Both the position numbers and the translations under genes were made by a program. From JAAYAO01 sp051133435 (GTDB lineage Bacteria; Actinomycetota; Actinomycetes; Propionibacteriales; Propionibacteriaceae): a stretch of 64,000 nucleotides of DNA. The stretch is taken from positions 744,001 to 808,000 of the forward strand of contig NZ_JBPGNY010000001.1 of the NCBI RefSeq assembly GCF_051133435.1. The letters run 5' to 3'. Below, in pieces: positions 43,162 through 52,256 of the stretch (the stretch's first letter is position 1; each line of letters opens with the position of its first letter). Under the pieces are notes generated by a model. It did no database searches and was not told where the DNA came from. It saw nothing but the letters and a program-made list of their open reading frames with translations.

Positions 43162-44106
43162 ATGTCCCAGCCCTCCACTCGTCCCGGCTTTCAGCAAGTG
43201 ACGATGCGCATCGTCGACGAACGGTGGTGGAGCCACCTGGTGACCGCGGTGATCATCCTCAACGCGCTCACGATCGCCGTCAGCACCTACCCGGTTCCGC
43301 CGCGGGTGCTGCGCTGGCTGGAGGTGGTCGACGCGGTCTGCATGGGTTTCTTCGTCTTCGAGTTGCTGGTGCGGTTGGCGGCGGTGAAGTTCAACCCGCG
43401 GAGGTTCTTCACCAACGGCTGGAACATCTTCGACTTCATCGTGATCATCGCCGGCCTGACCCCGTGGATCAGCTCCAACACCACCGCCCTGCGTGTGGTG
43501 CGACTGCTGCGGGTGAGCCGCCTGCTGCGGCTGATGCCGGACGTGAAGGTGCTGCTGAACGGCCTGCGCAAGGCCGCCGGCCCGGCCTTCAGCCTGTTGA
43601 TGCTGACCCTGCTGTACGTGTACCTGTACGCGGTGATCGGCTGGATGATGTTCAGCGGACGGGTCACCGACCCGGAGATGCCGAAGTACTTCGACAACAT
43701 CGGCGAGGCGATGCTAACCCTGTTCGAGCTGCTCACCCTGGAGGGCTGGAACGAAACGATGCGCAACCTGCGTGATCTGCACCCGCTGTCGCTGCCCTAC
43801 GTGATCAGCTTCGTGGTCTTCGGCACCTACATCGTGGTCAACCTGGTGGTCGGCATCATCATCAACAGCCTGGACGGGGCCTACGAGGAACGGAAGTACG
43901 CCGAGATGGTCGCCACCGTGAAGGAGCACGGTGACACCCCGGAGAAGACCCTCTACGAGATCAAGGAACTGATGGCCAAGCTCGAGGCGCAGGTGATGGT
44001 CGACCTACCGGAGGACGAACAGCCGGCGGCGGCCCCCGACCACCACTCGACCCCGGACCCCGCGGCGGTCCCCGACGAGGCCTCAGCCCCCGGGAGTGAG
44101 ACCTAG
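43162..44106 (+). CDS. Single-domain voltage-gated cation channel (BacNav/Cav-like) with a TLEGW filter
   Basis: A 314-residue six-helix channel subunit that should assemble as a tetramer in the membrane. The voltage sensor S4 has arginines at 111, 114, 117, 120 and 123, every third residue. The pore loop is TLFELLTLEGWNETM, with the filter T192-L-E-G-W196. Known bacterial sodium channels mostly have TLESW; a glycine at the fourth position is known from a calcium-selective prokaryotic channel (Meiothermus ruber CavMr, from memory). A roughly 75-residue cytoplasmic tail follows S6 and is acidic and proline-rich. The ATG at 43162 has GAGG 10 nt upstream. Its 3' end overlaps pyrE by 24 bp. Confidence 0.92.
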   Translation: MSQPSTRPGFQQVTMRIVDERWWSHLVTAVIILNALTIAVSTYPVPPRVLRWLEVVDAVCMGFFVFELLVRLAAVKFNPRRFFTNGWNIFDFIVIIAGLTPWISSNTTALRVVRLLRVSRLLRLMPDVKVLLNGLRKAAGPAFSLLMLTLLYVYLYAVIGWMMFSGRVTDPEMPKYFDNIGEAMLTLFELLTLEGWNETMRNLRDLHPLSLPYVISFVVFGTYIVVNLVVGIIINSLDGAYEERKYAEMVATVKEHGDTPEKTLYEIKELMAKLEAQVMVDLPEDEQPAAAPDHHSTPDPAAVPDEASAPGSET

Positions 44107-44634
44107 GTCTTCGGCGGTCACCGCCCAGCGGTATTCCAGCCCGGCCTCGGCGATCTTCTCCCTCGCCCCGGTGTCGCGGTCGACCACCGAGGCAACCCCG
44201 ACGATCTCGGCCCCGGCCTCGCGCAGGGCCTCGACCGCGGTCAGTGCCGAACCGCCGGTGGTGGAGGTGTCCTCGACCACCAGCACCCGCCGTCCGGCCA
44301 CCTCGCTGCCCTCGATCCGCCGCTGCAGGCCGTGGGCCTTACCGGCCTTGCGCACCACGAAGGCGTCCAGTCGCTCGCCGGCGGCGGCCGCCGCGTGCAG
44401 CATCGCCCCGGCCACCGGGTCGGCGCCGAGGGTGAGCCCGCCGACGGCCTCGATATTCCAATCGGTGACCAGCTCGCGCATCACCCGGCCGACCAGGGGT
44501 GCGGCCCGACCGTCCAGGGTGACCCGGCGCATGTCGATGTAGTAGTCGGCCTCCCGGCCCGACGACAGGGTCACCCGGCCGTGCACCACGGCCAGGTCGC
44601 GGATCATTTCGATCAGGTCTTCGCGGTCGCTCAT
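44083..44634 (-). CDS. pyrE: Orotate phosphoribosyltransferase
   Basis: A 183-residue enzyme that makes OMP from orotate and PRPP in pyrimidine synthesis. It has the GRVTLSSGREADYYIDMRR segment, FVVRKAGKAHG and the PRPP motif RVLVVEDTSTTGGSA. The length is normal. It converges with the channel gene and the last codons overlap it. No other pyr genes are in the window. Confidence 0.95.
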   Translation of the reverse strand: MSDREDLIEMIRDLAVVHGRVTLSSGREADYYIDMRRVTLDGRAAPLVGRVMRELVTDWNIEAVGGLTLGADPVAGAMLHAAAAAGERLDAFVVRKAGKAHGLQRRIEGSEVAGRRVLVVEDTSTTGGSALTAVEALREAGAEIVGVASVVDRDTGAREKIAEAGLEYRWAVTAEDLGLTPGG

Positions 44635-44648
44635 GGCCGCCAGCGTAG

Positions 44649-45320
44649 CTACTTGGGTTGGGTGCTGATCAGGTGCCCGAAGGCCACCGAACGGTCGGCG
44701 GAGCGGAACAGGTCCTGAGCGGTGGTCAGGGTGATGATCGCCTCGGTGGGTTCCTGGTCGGGTTTGCCCGGCACCGGGAACAACACCCAGGAGTCGGCGT
44801 CCTGCACGGTCAGATCCTTCGGGGCGGTGTCGATCGCATAGGTGTGCACCGCGTCCTTGGTCTCGACGATCACCTCGTCGCCCGGCTCGAGGTCCAGCAG
44901 CCGCCGGAAGGGCTCACCCCGGGTGACCCGGTGCCCGGCCAGGGCGAGGTTGCCGATCTCGCCCGGGTTCACCGCCGTCGGGTACATCCCGACGCCCCGT
45001 TTCAGGGTGTCGGTGTCGGTGCCACGCAGGATCGGCACTTCGTAGTCGTCGCCGAAGGCCGGAACCCGCAGCAGCGCCACTGCCCCACCCTCGGTGACCG
45101 GTTGTTCTTCGGCCCCGTCCCATTTCTGGCGCAGTTCGCCGATCTCCCGGTCGAAGCTCTGCCGCGCGGTGATGTTGCTGCCGAAGTACTGCCAGACCAG
45201 CCAGCCGACCGCGATCAGTGCCCCGATCAGCAGCAGGATGCCGAAGACACCCAGGACGGACGGCCGACGCCGCTTGGTACGGGTTCGCGTTTTCGTGCTG
45301 CGGCTGGCCATGGGGTTCAT
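44649..45320 (-). CDS. Class E-like sortase homologue lacking the catalytic cysteine
   Basis: A 223-residue protein with a basic N-terminus, one membrane helix (VFGILLLIGALIAVGWLVW) and an extracellular sortase barrel. The catalytic histidine is present (ALAGHR, H130), as is a C-terminal arginine. Where sortases have TLTTC, this reads TLTTAQD: A201, encoded GCT, replaces the cysteine. It therefore cannot be a normal transpeptidase. Start is the ATG at 45320 (MNPMASRST); ATG 45311 is also possible. No sortase-substrate (LPxTG-like) gene is next to it. Confidence 0.82.
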   Translation of the reverse strand: MNPMASRSTKTRTRTKRRRPSVLGVFGILLLIGALIAVGWLVWQYFGSNITARQSFDREIGELRQKWDGAEEQPVTEGGAVALLRVPAFGDDYEVPILRGTDTDTLKRGVGMYPTAVNPGEIGNLALAGHRVTRGEPFRRLLDLEPGDEVIVETKDAVHTYAIDTAPKDLTVQDADSWVLFPVPGKPDQEPTEAIITLTTAQDLFRSADRSVAFGHLISTQPK

Positions 45321-45359
45321 TGTGCCAAGATTGGTCACAACCGCCGATGAGAGGCAGGC

Positions 45360-46166
45360 GTGGTGAAATTCAGGCCGAACGATCGGGTCTATCGGCTCAT
45401 CGTCCGCTGCGGGCAACTGTTGATTCGGCTCTTCCGGGTGCCGATGCGGGTCACCGGCGTTGAGAATCTGCCGCCGGTCACGGTGCGCCGGGGCCGGCAC
45501 GTGGTGCAGCCCGGTCGGGGTGCGGTGGTGGCGATCAATCATTTCGGGCTGGTCGATTTCGTTTTCGCCGAGGCCGCACTGTTCCGGTACACCCGAGCCC
45601 ATTCCCGGTTCATGATCACCAAGAAGCGCGCGAGTGGTGCCTTCATGGAAGCGATCTGCCAGTTGTGCAACCACGTGGTGGTCGATCGGTCCCGCGGAGA
45701 TGCGGCCTACCGGGAGGCGGTCGCCAAGCTGCGCGACGGGGAATACCTGGCGCTGTTCGCCGAGGGCAGCACCAACCTGAGCTTTCAGCTCCGTCCGCTG
45801 AAGACCGGTTCGGTGCGGATGGCGGCCGAGACCGGTGCGCCGATCATTCCGGTATCGGTGTTCGGGGCGCATCGAATCCTGACCCGGGGCAGGCGGGCGA
45901 GTTTCCGGTCGGCCTGGCGCACCCCGGTACATGTGCATTTTTCCGAACCCATCACGGTGTCGCCGGACGAGGACGTCCGGGTTGCCTCGGAGCGGCTGCG
46001 CGAGGCCCTGCAGGCCGGTATCGACCGCGGTATCGCGGAGTACCCCGAGCCGCTGCCAGCGGGGGCCTGGTGGGTGCCGGCGGCCCTGGGTGGTGGGGCA
46101 CGCACGGTCGAGGAGGAGCTCGAGGTGTACCACCAAGAGCGGTCCCGCTACGGCGAGACGGGCTAG
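45360..46166 (+). CDS. 1-acyl-sn-glycerol-3-phosphate acyltransferase family protein
   Basis: A 268-residue PlsC-type acyltransferase. Block I is INHFGLVDFVF (H-x4-D), block III FAEGSTNLS, and block IV APIIPVSVFGAH. It probably acylates lysophosphatidic acid or a related lipid. A hydrophobic segment near residues 14-25 suggests membrane association. GTG start. It is divergent from the sortase gene and converges on the mannosyltransferase. Confidence 0.88.
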   Translation: MVKFRPNDRVYRLIVRCGQLLIRLFRVPMRVTGVENLPPVTVRRGRHVVQPGRGAVVAINHFGLVDFVFAEAALFRYTRAHSRFMITKKRASGAFMEAICQLCNHVVVDRSRGDAAYREAVAKLRDGEYLALFAEGSTNLSFQLRPLKTGSVRMAAETGAPIIPVSVFGAHRILTRGRRASFRSAWRTPVHVHFSEPITVSPDEDVRVASERLREALQAGIDRGIAEYPEPLPAGAWWVPAALGGGARTVEEELEVYHQERSRYGETG

Positions 46167-46173
46167 CAGCCTC

Positions 46174-47661
46174 TCAGCCGATCGGCGGTGCGGCGCCGAC
46201 CAGGCCGACCCAGATGTACTCGGCGATCACCAGGTAGACCAGCGAGAACAGGCTGAAGGCGAAAACGCCCCTGGCGGCTCGTCGGCCGGCCCCGGAGGCG
46301 GCCAGGATCGCCACCGGCCAGACCAGGTACCAGCCGTGGATCATCACCCCGGTGAGGACGAAGGCCGCGAGCGTCCAGCCCAGGAAGGCGACCGGTTGGG
46401 ACGGTAGGTAGCGCTTGATCGCGACCACGAACAGGGCCAGGAAGACCACCGCCGAGATCAAGGACACCGCCGTGGCCACCGGCCACCGGGCCTCACCCAT
46501 GATGTGGGCCACCCAGGAGCCGGCTTCGGTGAGCAGGAAACGTGGAGCCCACGACGCGTTGCTGCCGGGCAGGGAGAGGGCACCGGTCCAGCCCCACCCG
46601 AGCCCGGTGGCCCAGGTGATCGCGACGAACACCGCTCCCCCGATCAGGGCCGACAGGCCCAGGGATCCGGCGGCGCGACGCACCAGCAGCCGCCACGACC
46701 GTTCCTGCGGGTTGCGTGGCCGCACCGCCAACAGGCCGACGGCCAGCCCACCGAAGACGGCAGGTTGTTTGAAGGCCGTGGCCAGACCCACCAGGGCGGC
46801 GGCCAGCCACAGGTACCGGGGCGGGCCGGCAGCCACCCACAGCGCCAGGATCAACACCCCGATCATCATCGCGTCGTTGTGCGCGCCGCCGACGCAGTGC
46901 ACCACCACCATCGGGTTGATCACGCCCAGCCAGGACGCCCGCACCGGGTCGGCGCCCAACCGCACCGCCAGCTTCGGCACGAAGATCACCACCAGGGCGG
47001 TGCCGGCGATCGCCGGGATTCGGTTGGCGATCGCACCCCAATAGGGGTCGAACCCGGCCAGAGCGGCCATCAGGTGATGGGTCACCAGCGACAACGGCGC
47101 GTAGGGCGAGGTGGCACCGCGCCAGGCCGGGGCCACCCATTCGACGCTGGGTCCGCCGGCCGTCGCCATGCCGGCCTCGTAGGGGTTGAGGCCACGATGC
47201 TGAATCCAGCCCAGGTCGGCATACAGGTAGGCATCGGTGGAATAGGCCGGTGGGGCCAGCAGGAAGGGCAACGACCAGAGCACCACCACCATCCAGGCCG
47301 TCACACCCTGCCCGGCCGGGCCCATACTCGCCCGTACCGCGGCCCGGCTCAACGGGGAGGCCTCACCGGCCGCATCGAAGTCGGGAGGGCGCAGCAGCCA
47401 CCAGGCCAGCAGCAGGCAGACCAGCCCGGCCAGAATCAGCGCCGCGGCCAGGGGTGCGGGCAGGTAGGGGTCCAGTGCTGCCGGTACCGGCAGCTCGCGC
47501 AGCGGCAGGTGCGGGGGCATCAGCGAGGGGGCGAACATCGCCACCGCGGTGATCAGTGCCCCGAAGAATCCGAGCCAGGTGCCGGGTGCGCGCACGGTGC
47601 GGCCCAGATCGGCAACAACACCTGCGGCCGCACGGTCGGCAACAACGCGAGCTTCGGACAC
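46174..47661 (-). CDS. Polyprenyl-phosphomannose-dependent mannosyltransferase (MptB-like, GT-C)
   Basis: A 495-residue enzyme with about 12 membrane helices. The DLGWIQHRGLNPYEAGM loop, GATSPYAPLSL and CVGGAHNDAMMIGVLILAL are characteristic of MptB/MptA alpha-1,6-mannosyltransferases that extend lipomannan cores in actinobacteria. The acidic DLGW residue pair follows the second large loop. With the GT4 enzyme at 59636 it suggests mannolipids in the envelope. The exact linkage cannot be read from the sequence. Confidence 0.82.
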   Translation of the reverse strand: MSEARVVADRAAAGVVADLGRTVRAPGTWLGFFGALITAVAMFAPSLMPPHLPLRELPVPAALDPYLPAPLAAALILAGLVCLLLAWWLLRPPDFDAAGEASPLSRAAVRASMGPAGQGVTAWMVVVLWSLPFLLAPPAYSTDAYLYADLGWIQHRGLNPYEAGMATAGGPSVEWVAPAWRGATSPYAPLSLVTHHLMAALAGFDPYWGAIANRIPAIAGTALVVIFVPKLAVRLGADPVRASWLGVINPMVVVHCVGGAHNDAMMIGVLILALWVAAGPPRYLWLAAALVGLATAFKQPAVFGGLAVGLLAVRPRNPQERSWRLLVRRAAGSLGLSALIGGAVFVAITWATGLGWGWTGALSLPGSNASWAPRFLLTEAGSWVAHIMGEARWPVATAVSLISAVVFLALFVVAIKRYLPSQPVAFLGWTLAAFVLTGVMIHGWYLVWPVAILAASGAGRRAARGVFAFSLFSLVYLVIAEYIWVGLVGAAPPIG

Positions 47662-47694
47662 GGGGTGTCAGCCTACCCCCAGGGGTGGGCAGGC

Positions 47695-48477
47695 TCAGGT
47701 GTGAAACTCCCCACAGCTCACCTCGAGGGTCTGCTTGGTGATCGCGTGGGCCAATGGGGAGCACAGGAAGAGTCCGGCGTCGGCGATGTCGTCCGGCATC
47801 GGGAAACGACGCAGGTCGATCGTCGCCAGAATCTCCTCTTCGATCTGCTCCCGGGAGACCCCGCGCGCCTGGGACATCTTGTCGAAGGCACGCTCCAGGG
47901 TGTGGCCGCCGATCCAGCCCGGGGCGATGGAGTTCACCCGTACTCCGCGGGGCCCGAGTTCGGTCGCCAGGTTCTGGGCGGCGGCCTCCAGGGCGGCCTT
48001 GGCGATGCGGTAGGGGCCGTAGCCCACCCGGGTGTGCCGAATCACCACCGAGTTCACGAACAGCACCGAGCCCTGGGATTCGATCAGCGCCGGGGTGAAG
48101 GCGCTGGTGACCCGCAGGCTGCCGTAGAGCGTGACGTCGATGCTCTTGCGGGTGGCTTCCTCGTCCATATTGGTCAGCCCGCTCATCGGGGGCATCACGA
48201 AGGCGTTGTTGATCACCGCATCCACCCGGCCGAACTCGTCCAGGGTGGCCCGGACGAGGTTCTGCACATCGTCGGGGTTGGTGATGTCGGTGCGCACCGC
48301 CAGCGCCTTGCCACCGGCTTCGTTCAGCTTGGCCGACAGTTCGTCCAGGTTCTCCTGGGTGCGCGAGGCCAGCACCACACCGGCCGCACCGTGATCGGCC
48401 GCCCGCCGGGCCAGTGCCTGACCCAGTCCGGGTCCGATTCCCGAAACCACCACAACCTTGTCGTCGAGCATGCCCAT
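47695..48477 (-). CDS. Short-chain dehydrogenase/reductase
   Basis: A 260-residue SDR with VVVVSGIGPGLGQALAR as cofactor motif, NNAF, the serine in FVNSVVIRH and the catalytic YRIAK. VNSIAPGWIGG follows. Substrate unknown. The ATG at 48477 has AGGAGG 6 nt upstream. A perfect 12-bp palindrome lies in its promoter region. Confidence 0.9.
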   Translation of the reverse strand: MGMLDDKVVVVSGIGPGLGQALARRAADHGAAGVVLASRTQENLDELSAKLNEAGGKALAVRTDITNPDDVQNLVRATLDEFGRVDAVINNAFVMPPMSGLTNMDEEATRKSIDVTLYGSLRVTSAFTPALIESQGSVLFVNSVVIRHTRVGYGPYRIAKAALEAAAQNLATELGPRGVRVNSIAPGWIGGHTLERAFDKMSQARGVSREQIEEEILATIDLRRFPMPDDIADAGLFLCSPLAHAITKQTLEVSCGEFHT

Positions 48478-48493
48478 GCCAAACCTCCTGAAT

Positions 48494-48505
48494 ACAAAAT
48501 TTTGT
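48494..48505. promoter_or_regulatory. 12-bp palindrome, candidate operator of the SDR gene
   Basis: ACAAAATTTTGT is a perfect AT-rich palindrome 17-28 bp before the ATG at 48477, in the expected core promoter, and stands out in this GC-rich DNA. No regulator gene is adjacent. Confidence 0.45.
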
Positions 48506-48577
48506 TGGCAGTCTGGCATGCGACCGGGCGACCCGTCCGGGCTCGAACCCACTGACCGGGCAGGCCCCGGCCGAACG

Positions 48578-48614
48578 CAACGATGCCCCCGCCGCGAGGG
48601 CAGGGGCATCGTTG
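48578..48614. terminator. Hairpin after groEL, likely terminator
   Basis: CAACGATGCCCC (48578-48589) is perfectly complementary to GGGGCATCGTTG (48603-48614) with a 13-nt loop, 14 bp after the groEL stop. It has no long T-tract. Confidence 0.6.
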
Positions 48615-48628
48615 TCGGGTCGTGGAGG

Positions 48629-50230
<1,602 letters not shown>

Positions 50231-50244
50231 GGGTTACCTCTGCC

Positions 50245-50541
50245 TCACTTGGTGACGACGGCGAGAATGTCGCGCGCGTTCAGCAGGAGCAGGTCCTTGC
50301 CGTCGTAGCGCACCTCGGTACCGCCGTACTTGCTGAAGATGACGGTGTCGCCCTCGGCGACGTCCATCGGAACCCGCTGCCCCTTGTCGTCGACGCGTCC
50401 GGGGCCGGTGGCGAGCACCTTGCCCTCCTGCGGCTTCTCCTTGGCGGTATCGGGAATGACCAGTCCGGAAGCGGTGGTCTGCTCGGCTTCCAACGGCTGA
50501 ACGAGGACGCGGTCCTCGAGCGGCTTGATCGTGACTGCCAC
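50245..50541 (-). CDS. groES: Co-chaperonin GroES
   Basis: A 98-residue lid protein of the GroEL chamber. It has IKPLEDRVLVQPLEAEQTTA, KPQEGKVLATGPGR and SKYGGTEVRYDGKDLLLL. The GTG start is preceded by AAAGGGG. Two CIRCE elements and a clear promoter lie upstream. Confidence 0.97.
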   Translation of the reverse strand: MAVTIKPLEDRVLVQPLEAEQTTASGLVIPDTAKEKPQEGKVLATGPGRVDDKGQRVPMDVAEGDTVIFSKYGGTEVRYDGKDLLLLNARDILAVVTK

Positions 50542-50614
50542 GTCAAACCCCTTTCACATGTGTGGTGTTCGGTTCAAGGTGGCGCGGGGCGTCGTCGCGG
50601 GTGCCGTCCCGGGC

Positions 50615-50641
50615 CTGGCACACTCCCGAGGAGAGTGCTAA
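50615..50641. promoter_or_regulatory. Second CIRCE-like element (imperfect)
   Basis: On the minus strand TTAGCACTC, 9 nt, then a right half matching the consensus at 6 of 9 positions (GTGTGCCAG). It lies at and just downstream of the expected transcription start of groES. Confidence 0.7.
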
Positions 50642-50646
50642 GGACG

Positions 50647-50675
50647 ACTCTAGGAGCCGATTAGCACTCGGTCAA
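50647..50675 (-). promoter_or_regulatory. groES-groEL promoter
   Basis: On the minus strand TTGACC (50670-50675), a 17-bp spacer and TAGAGT (50647-50652), a good sigma-A promoter. The -35 lies inside the first CIRCE element. Confidence 0.75.
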
Positions 50676-50687
50676 CTTGAGTGCCAA
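50661..50687. promoter_or_regulatory. CIRCE element (HrcA operator)
   Basis: TTAGCACTC, 9 nt, GAGTGCCAA: one mismatch from the TTAGCACTC-N9-GAGTGCTAA consensus. It covers the groES -35, and also a TTGAGT that could be the -35 of the divergent cupin gene. Confidence 0.92.
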
Positions 50688-50738
50688 AGATTTCTGTCCG
50701 GATAGGCTGGCGGTATCACCGAGAACGAGGAGGTAACC

Positions 50739-51158
50739 ATGGCCGATCAGGGACCGAACCCCTATGTCGTGGACATCGAGAAGGCGACCCTGGACAACCC
50801 GCACTTTCGCGACACCCTGTGGACCGGCAAGTACCTGCAGATGACCGTGATGACGATTCAGCCCGGTGGTGAGGTCGGTGGCGAGATCCATGACGACCAC
50901 GACCAGTTCATTCGGGTTGAGGCGGGCACGGCCCGTGTGGTGATGGGTCCCTCGAAGGAGGAGATCACCTTCGACGAGCAGATCGGCGATGACTGGGTCG
51001 CGCTGATCCCGGCCGGCAAGTACCACAACATCCTCAACGTGGGCAACGATGAGCTGAAGCTCTACTCGCTGTACGCCCCGCCGGAGCACAACCACGGCAC
51101 CCAGCATCACACCCACGAGGACGCCGTGAACGACCCGCAAGAGACCGATCTGGTCTGA
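50739..51158 (+). CDS. Cupin-domain protein divergent from groES
   Basis: A 139-residue cupin with motif 1 GGEIHDDHDQFIRVEAG and motif 2 GDDWVALIPAGKYHNILNV, then a histidine-rich tail (EHNHGTQHHTHEDA). Metal ligands are plausible (the His/Asp cluster and the YHN histidine). These small cupins are often of unknown function or mannose-6-phosphate-isomerase-like. GAGGAGG precedes the ATG. A possible -35 (TTGAGT) lies in the CIRCE operator, so heat-shock co-regulation is possible. Confidence 0.88.
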   Translation: MADQGPNPYVVDIEKATLDNPHFRDTLWTGKYLQMTVMTIQPGGEVGGEIHDDHDQFIRVEAGTARVVMGPSKEEITFDEQIGDDWVALIPAGKYHNILNVGNDELKLYSLYAPPEHNHGTQHHTHEDAVNDPQETDLV

Positions 51159-51167
51159 TGTGCGCAT

Positions 51168-51214
51168 GATCGTGTGACATGTTGGGCACCCTGTGCACAA
51201 CATGTCACACGATC
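51168..51214. repeat. Palindromic element, left of the second AbiEi/DUF559-type gene
   Basis: Arms GATCGTGTGACATGTTG (51168-51184) and CAACATGTCACACGATC (51198-51214) are perfectly complementary over 17 bp, with a 13-nt loop, followed by TTTT. The outer 11 bp and overall length match the element at 52206-52256. Confidence 0.9.
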
Positions 51215-51274
51215 TTTTACACAGGGGCTGCACAGCTCGGGAAGTTCGGGTGATTCCGGCCCACTGTGAGGGGT

Positions 51275-52201
51275 ATGAGCCCCTTCTCCCCCATCCCCGC
51301 CGCCGTACGACGCCTGCTCCGCGAGCAGCACGGTGTACTCAGCCGTGAACAAGCCCTCCACCTCGGCGTATCGCAGTGCCGGATCAACCGCTATCTGGCC
51401 GAAGGTCATTGGCACCGGCTCGCCCCCGGCATTCTGCTGGCCCACCCGACGAACCCCACCTGGCCGTCCTTGGCCTGGGCGGGCATTCTGATCGCACCCG
51501 CCCAAGCCGCCCTGAGCGGCCTGGCCGCGGCCCACCTGTGGAACCTGGCCCCCGAGCCACCCGACCCGATCACCATCCGGCTGGCCCCGGGCACCCAAGT
51601 CCGCCGCCGCGACCCGCGGTGGATCTTCGAACGCACCCGCAACACCTTCCGGTCGATCGGGCAGTTGCCCAGGCTCAATGCCGAAACCACCGTGCTGGAT
51701 CTCTGCGCCGCCCAACCCGACAGATCTGTGCATTGGGTGACCGAGGCGATCAACCGTCGGATCACCCGCCCCGAGCGGTTGTTGGCCGCCCTCCGATCCC
51801 GAACCCGGCACCCCGTTCGGCGGGAGCTGGGTCTGCTACTGGCAGATGTCGGGGCGGGCGCGCACAGCGCGCTCGAGGTGCAGTACCTGCGCAAGGTTGA
51901 GCGCGCCCACCGGCTTCCGGTGGGTCGCCGGCAAAGCCGCAGCGGCCCCTACCGCACCGATGTTGCCTATGACCACGGCCTGATCGTGGAGCTCGACGGT
52001 CGCCGGGGCCATGAGGGCGCCGCGGCCTTCCGCGACATGAACCGGGACAACTTCCACGCCCTGCGCGGTCTCACCACGCTGCGATTCGGCTGGCAGCAGT
52101 GCGCCGAATCGCCGTGCGCGGTGGCCGCCACCGTTGCCACCGCGCTGTGGCACCTCGGCTGGGCCGGAGAGCTCGGTCGCTGTCGCCACTGCTCCGGCTG
52201 A
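51275..52201 (+). CDS. AbiEi-like HTH plus DUF559 (Vsr/PD-(D/E)XK-like) protein, second copy
   Basis: A 308-residue protein with the same layout as the gene at 22838. The N-terminal winged helix (EQHGVLSREQALHLGVSQ, INRYLAEGHWHRLAPGI) is followed by the linker domain (ALSGLAAAHLWNL) and a DUF559 nuclease-like end: E201, D229, E239-x-D241, then the RDMNRDNFHALRG stretch. Start: ATG 51275 with GAGGGGT directly before it, as in the first copy; a GTG at 51266 is in frame. It is bracketed by 49-nt palindromes. No toxin partner is adjacent. Confidence 0.85.
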   Translation: MSPFSPIPAAVRRLLREQHGVLSREQALHLGVSQCRINRYLAEGHWHRLAPGILLAHPTNPTWPSLAWAGILIAPAQAALSGLAAAHLWNLAPEPPDPITIRLAPGTQVRRRDPRWIFERTRNTFRSIGQLPRLNAETTVLDLCAAQPDRSVHWVTEAINRRITRPERLLAALRSRTRHPVRRELGLLLADVGAGAHSALEVQYLRKVERAHRLPVGRRQSRSGPYRTDVAYDHGLIVELDGRRGHEGAAAFRDMNRDNFHALRGLTTLRFGWQQCAESPCAVAATVATALWHLGWAGELGRCRHCSG

Positions 52202-52205
52202 CACA

Positions 52206-52256
52206 AAGATCGTGTGACTTCTTGTTCGACCCTCCGACAAAAAGTCACACGATCTT
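52206..52256. repeat. Palindromic element, right of the second AbiEi/DUF559-type gene
   Basis: AAGATCGTGTGACTT (52206-52220) pairs perfectly with AAGTCACACGATCTT (52242-52256). After one mismatch TTGT pairs with ACAA inside. From GATC to CTT it is 49 nt, exactly the length of the left element over the same boundaries. It also encodes the last codons and stop of the convergent methyltransferase gene. Confidence 0.9.

Noticed and set aside
51168..51214. Simple Rho-independent terminator of the cupin gene
   Set aside because: It can work as one (TTTT follows), but this does not explain the shared arms and equal length with the element beyond the next gene, so I list it as a repeat element.
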